From Prevotella sp. E15-22 (lineage in GTDB: Bacteria > Bacteroidota > Bacteroidia > Bacteroidales > Bacteroidaceae), in contig NZ_CP096247.1 of NCBI RefSeq assembly GCF_023204875.1, positions 2,728,001 to 2,792,000 of the forward strand: DNA of 64,000 nucleotides, read 5' to 3'. Positions within the stretch are counted from its first letter, which is position 1; each line of letters begins with the position of its first letter. Positions 61,092 through 64,000 of this stretch are shown here, one piece after another. Position numbers and translations under genes: made by a program. The notes under the pieces are model-generated. The model saw only the letters and a program-made list of their open reading frames with translations, was not told the origin of the DNA and made no database searches.

Positions 61092-61487
61092 TTAATAAAC
61101 GTAGCAAAGAACCTCACCACCAATCTTCAGCTGTGCGGCCTCTTTGTCTGTCATTACACCTTTAGACGTAGATAAGATTGCGATACCCAGTCCGTTAATA
61201 ACTCTCGGCATATCCTTGTAACCAGTGTACTTGCGGAGACCTGGTGTAGATACGCGCTTCAAGAACTTGATGGCGTTCTCTTTAGTAACAGGGTCATACT
61301 TCAAGGCAACCTTGATAGTTCCCTGGGGGCCATCCTCAATGAACTTATAGTTCAGAATGTAACCCTTCTCGAAGAGGATCTTAGTAATTTCCTTCTTCAA
61401 GTTTGAAGCTGGTACTTCAACAACACGGTGATGAGCCATGATTGCGTTTCTCAACCTCGTCAGAAAATCTGCTATTGGATCTGTCAT
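61092..61487 (-). CDS. rpsH: Ribosomal protein S8
   Basis: A 131-residue 30S assembly protein (MTDPIADFLTRLRNAIMAHH; C-terminal ILSTSKGVMTDKEAAQLKIG). In E. coli S8 represses its own operon by binding the mRNA near rplE; here a structured 115-bp gap lies directly before its own start (61508-61589). Confidence 0.97.
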   Translation of the reverse strand: MTDPIADFLTRLRNAIMAHHRVVEVPASNLKKEITKILFEKGYILNYKFIEDGPQGTIKVALKYDPVTKENAIKFLKRVSTPGLRKYTGYKDMPRVINGLGIAILSTSKGVMTDKEAAQLKIGGEVLCYVY

Positions 61488-61507
61488 AAAAATAATTGTT
61501 TAATTAA

Positions 61508-61589
61508 TCGGGACTCCCCCGACAATATTAAAAATAAAATCTCTTTCTCTGTTAATGGTCAACGGGTACAGGCTCTAGACCTGAAACCC
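61508..61589 (-). promoter_or_regulatory. Structured leader between rpsN and rpsH
   Basis: The 115-bp gap is much longer than most spacings in this operon. It holds a hairpin with GGGT/ACCC and CAGG/CCTG helices (61564-61589) and a second with TCGGG/CCCGA (61508-61522), separated by an AT-rich stretch. It could be a site for autogenous control or RNA processing. Confidence 0.45.
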
Positions 61590-61602
61590 ATCGTCCAAAT
61601 TC

Positions 61603-61920
61603 TTACCAGCTAGCCTTCTTCACGCCAGGGATCAAACCGTTTGAAGCCATCTCACGGAACTGAATACGCGACAGACCGAACTGACGCATATATCCTTTAG
61701 GACGTCCAGTGACCTTGCAACGATTGTGCAGACGGATAGGATTGGCATTGCGGGGAATCTCCTGCAACTTGCGAGCAGCCTCATAGGCAGCCATAGCTCC
61801 CTCTTCAGTGTTCACGTCAGCAGTAGCGATAATCTTCTTCAGAGCAGCACGCTTCTCAGCATAGCGAGCAACGAGCTTGGCGCGCTTAACCTCGCGGGCC
61901 TTCATTGATTCTTTTGCCAT
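61603..61920 (-). CDS. rpsN: Ribosomal protein S14, zinc-free form
   Basis: A 105-residue protein ([20 protein letters not shown] ... [20 protein letters not shown]). It lacks the two CxxC pairs of short zinc-binding S14 and is of the longer C-minus type. It follows rplE by 6 bp. Confidence 0.97.
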   Translation of the reverse strand: MAKESMKAREVKRAKLVARYAEKRAALKKIIATADVNTEEGAMAAYEAARKLQEIPRNANPIRLHNRCKVTGRPKGYMRQFGLSRIQFREMASNGLIPGVKKASW

Positions 61921-61926
61921 ATCTCT

Positions 61927-62481
61927 TTAGTCGTTTTTAGCGTTCTTGAATGGAAGACCGAAAGCCTTCAGCAGAGCATAACCCTCTTCATCGGTCTTAG
62001 CCGTTGTAACGAAGGTGATGTTCATACCCTGGATACGATCTACTGAATCGATATTAATCTCGGGGAAGATAATCTGCTCCTGGATACCCAGTGTGTAGTT
62101 ACCACGACCATCGAACTTGCTTTCGATACCCTTGAAGTCACGAATACGAGGCAGAGCAATGCGAACGAGCTTTTCAAGGAACTCATACATACGCTCACGA
62201 CGTAATGTTACCATAACACCGATGGGCATCTTCTTACGAAGTTTGAAGTTAGCGATATCCTTCTTTGAGTAGGTAGCCACAGCCTTCTGACCAGTGATGG
62301 CAGAAATTTCATTAATTGCCACTTCGATGATCTTCTTGTCCTGTGTAGCGTCACCCAAACCCTGATTGACAACAATCTTCTTCAGGACGGGGATCTGCAT
62401 AGCAGAGCTGTAGTTAAACTGCTTCATCAGAGCCGGAGCGATTTGCTCGGCATAGGTATTCTTCAGTTGTGCTGTATTCAT
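61927..62481 (-). CDS. rplE: Ribosomal protein L5
   Basis: A 184-residue 5S rRNA-binding protein with [40 protein letters not shown] and [20 protein letters not shown]. Its start codon overlaps the stop of rplX by one base. Confidence 0.98.
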   Translation of the reverse strand: MNTAQLKNTYAEQIAPALMKQFNYSSAMQIPVLKKIVVNQGLGDATQDKKIIEVAINEISAITGQKAVATYSKKDIANFKLRKKMPIGVMVTLRRERMYEFLEKLVRIALPRIRDFKGIESKFDGRGNYTLGIQEQIIFPEINIDSVDRIQGMNITFVTTAKTDEEGYALLKAFGLPFKNAKND

Positions 62482-62798
62482 TACTTAATCTCCTCTCCTG
62501 ACTTTTTGGCAACACGAATTACGTTCTTACCTTCGTGCTTAATAGAAACACGAGTAGCCTTACCGCTCTTCGGGTCGATCAAACTTAAATTAGAAATGTG
62601 AATGGGAGCCTCTACCTTCTCGAAGCCACCCTGAGGATTCTTGGCATTGGGCTTGGTGCTCTTGTTGACGAAGTTTACACCCTCAACAATAGCACGTTCC
62701 TTTTCTACCAAGACCTTCAGCACCTTACCAGTCTTGCCCTTATCCTCACCGGCCAGGACAATAACGGTATCGTTTTTCTTGATATGTAACTTACTCAT
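62481..62798 (-). CDS. rplX: Ribosomal protein L24
   Basis: A 105-residue KOW-type protein ([40 protein letters not shown]) that starts 50S assembly. It lies 20 bp after rplN. Confidence 0.98.
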   Translation of the reverse strand: MSKLHIKKNDTVIVLAGEDKGKTGKVLKVLVEKERAIVEGVNFVNKSTKPNAKNPQGGFEKVEAPIHISNLSLIDPKSGKATRVSIKHEGKNVIRVAKKSGEEIK

Positions 62799-62818
62799 TA
62801 CTTTTAATCTTTTTAATG

Positions 62819-63184
62819 TTAAAGAACCTCAGGTGCCAAAGAAACAACCTTCATGTTAACTGCACGCAGTTCACGAGCAACGGGGCCGAAGATACGGCTA
62901 CCACGAAGCTCACCAGCATTGTTCAGCAGCACACAGGCATTGTCATCAAATCGGATGTATGAACCGTCAGCACGACGGATTTCCTTCTTTGTGCGAACAA
63001 TCAGAGCCTTTGACACTGCACCCTTTTTCACATCACTAGTAGGGATTGCGTTCTTGATAGCAACGACAATCACGTCGCCTACACTAGCATAACGGCGGCG
63101 GGTACCACCCAGCACACGAATACAGAGAGCCTCGCGTGCACCGCTGTTATCACAAACTGTAAGTCTTGATTCTGCTTGTATCAT
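62819..63184 (-). CDS. rplN: Ribosomal protein L14
   Basis: A 121-residue protein ([40 protein letters not shown]) that forms part of an intersubunit bridge. It follows rpsQ by 2 bp. Confidence 0.98.
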   Translation of the reverse strand: MIQAESRLTVCDNSGAREALCIRVLGGTRRRYASVGDVIVVAIKNAIPTSDVKKGAVSKALIVRTKKEIRRADGSYIRFDDNACVLLNNAGELRGSRIFGPVARELRAVNMKVVSLAPEVL

Positions 63185-63186
63185 AA

Positions 63187-63444
63187 TTACTTAGCCTTTT
63201 CAACGATTTGAACTAATCTCCAGCGCTTTGTCTTTGACAGAGGGCGGGTTTCCATAATGAGCACCGTATCACCTACGTTGCACTCATTCTTCTCATCATG
63301 TACATGGTACTTCTTCGTCTTCTGAACGAACTTACCATAAATAGGGTGCTTCTCCTTGAACTTAGCGGCAATAACAATGGTTTTATCCATTTTGTTGCTG
63401 ATAACGACACCCTGTCTTGTCTTTCTTAAATTTCTTGTTTCCAT
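63187..63444 (-). CDS. rpsQ: Ribosomal protein S17
   Basis: An 85-residue OB-fold 16S rRNA-binding protein from the ATG at 63444 ([20 protein letters not shown]); an alternative in-frame start lies three codons upstream at 63453. [20 protein letters not shown] is the conserved core. It lies 11 bp after rpmC. Confidence 0.96.
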   Translation of the reverse strand: METRNLRKTRQGVVISNKMDKTIVIAAKFKEKHPIYGKFVQKTKKYHVHDEKNECNVGDTVLIMETRPLSKTKRWRLVQIVEKAK

Positions 63445-63455
63445 CTGGACCATTG

Positions 63456-63650
63456 TTATTTGTTAAGTTCTCTCTGACGGAGTTCCGTCTTGATGCGTGC
63501 GATATCGCGACGTGCAGCCTTAATCAGTGATGGATTCTCCAGCGGAGTAACGTTGTGATTAAACTTCATCTGGTTGTACTTAGCAACCTCAGTCTCCAAA
63601 CGCTCGGCCAATTCCTTGGTCTCAAGCTCCTTAATTTCCTTCGTCTTCAT
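63456..63650 (-). CDS. rpmC: Ribosomal protein L29
   Basis: A 64-residue, two-helix protein near the peptide exit tunnel ([39 protein letters not shown]). It starts 5 bp after rplP. Confidence 0.97.
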   Translation of the reverse strand: MKTKEIKELETKELAERLETEVAKYNQMKFNHNVTPLENPSLIKAARRDIARIKTELRQRELNK

Positions 63651-63655
63651 ACTAA

Positions 63656-64000
63656 TTAAGCGTTTTTATCGTAGTCACGTCTTACAACAAACTTGGTCTT
63701 CACAGGCAGCTTCTGAGCACCGAGGCGAAGAGCCTCCTTAGCGATCTCAAAAGGAACGCCTTCCACTTCGAAGAGGATACGACCAGGAGTTACAGGTGCA
63801 ACCCATCCTGCGGGATCACCCTTACCCTTACCCATTCGGACGTCAGCAGGTTTGCGAGTGATGGGTTTGTCGGGGAAGATGCGGATCCATACCTGACCTT
63901 CACGATTCATATAACGATTGATGGCCACACGAGCAGCCTCAATCTGGCGGCTGTCAATCCATTTAGCGTCAAGTGTCTTGATGCCAAATGAGCCGAAAGC
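63656..64000 (-). CDS. rplP: Ribosomal protein L16, 5' end outside window
   Basis: The frame is open to the right edge, giving the C-terminal 114 residues; about 25-30 N-terminal residues are missing. It contains [40 protein letters not shown] and [20 protein letters not shown], the conserved segments near the A site of the 50S subunit. The first Met inside the window (63928) is internal, not the start. Confidence 0.97.
   Translation of the reverse strand, partial: AFGSFGIKTLDAKWIDSRQIEAARVAINRYMNREGQVWIRIFPDKPITRKPADVRMGKGKGDPAGWVAPVTPGRILFEVEGVPFEIAKEALRLGAQKLPVKTKFVVRRDYDKNA

Overview
The window looks like chromosomal DNA of a Bacteroidales bacterium, most likely Prevotella or a close relative (inferred from gene content and order; no database search was possible). 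Supporting signs are Bacteroidota promoters (TTG about 20 bp upstream of TAnnTTTG), a type IX secretion regulator pair (PorW-like and PorX), BT_3928, DUF5686 and DUF1599 family proteins, BspA-like surface proteins, zinc-free L36 and S14, and a complete S10-spc-alpha style ribosomal gene order.

Layout. (1) 1-6370, minus strand: a cluster of secreted modular surface proteins preceded by a 57-residue membrane peptide. Three successive genes share an almost identical cassette made of intergenic leader plus signal peptide. (2) 6371-7955: a noncoding region built from about 190-bp palindromic repeat units, with a small PD-(D/E)XK-like GxxExxY gene in the middle. (3) 7956-13012, minus: a membrane-anchored AraC regulator, then an operon of two secreted proteins and a LytS/LytTR-type two-component system. 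(4) 13128-16174: a secreted M6 metalloprotease convergent with a CCA-adding-type nucleotidyltransferase. (5) 16252-25391, plus: a tight operon of a PAP2 phosphatase with a barrel-like tail, a lipoprotein, DUF1599, a BT_3928 membrane protein in one continuous frame with triosephosphate isomerase, a SPOR protein, FolE, an unknown membrane protein and DUF5686. (6) 25437-25627: a terminator and tRNA-Pro(GGG). (7) 25778-32283, plus: two lipase-like hydrolases, a large BspA/GLUG protein and a 46-residue peptide. (8) 32277-41732: a Pif1-type helicase, a GH30 glycosidase, a thioredoxin/cyclophilin pair, a Nudix protein, a hemerythrin-LuxR regulator, an exported flavodoxin and an AGCS symporter. (9) 41784-50815, plus: aroA, a small Cys-rich membrane protein, porW, porX, tsaE and a large unknown secreted protein. 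(10) 50971-53088, minus: a secreted carbohydrate-binding-like protein whose 5' leader is made of tandem repeats. (11) 53184-64000, minus: rplP (cut by the window edge) through rplQ, including secY, map, infA and rpoA.

How it fits together: many products are exported surface or glycan-active proteins, and four carry the same short Gly-rich C-terminal motif, while PorW and PorX are part of the control of the type IX secretion machine that may handle such cargo. The most unusual signals are noncoding: the palindromic array around the GxxExxY gene, and three separate tandem repeat arrays with palindromic units. Two of those arrays share the geometry of a 15-bp palindrome plus a 7-bp spacer although their sequences are unrelated.
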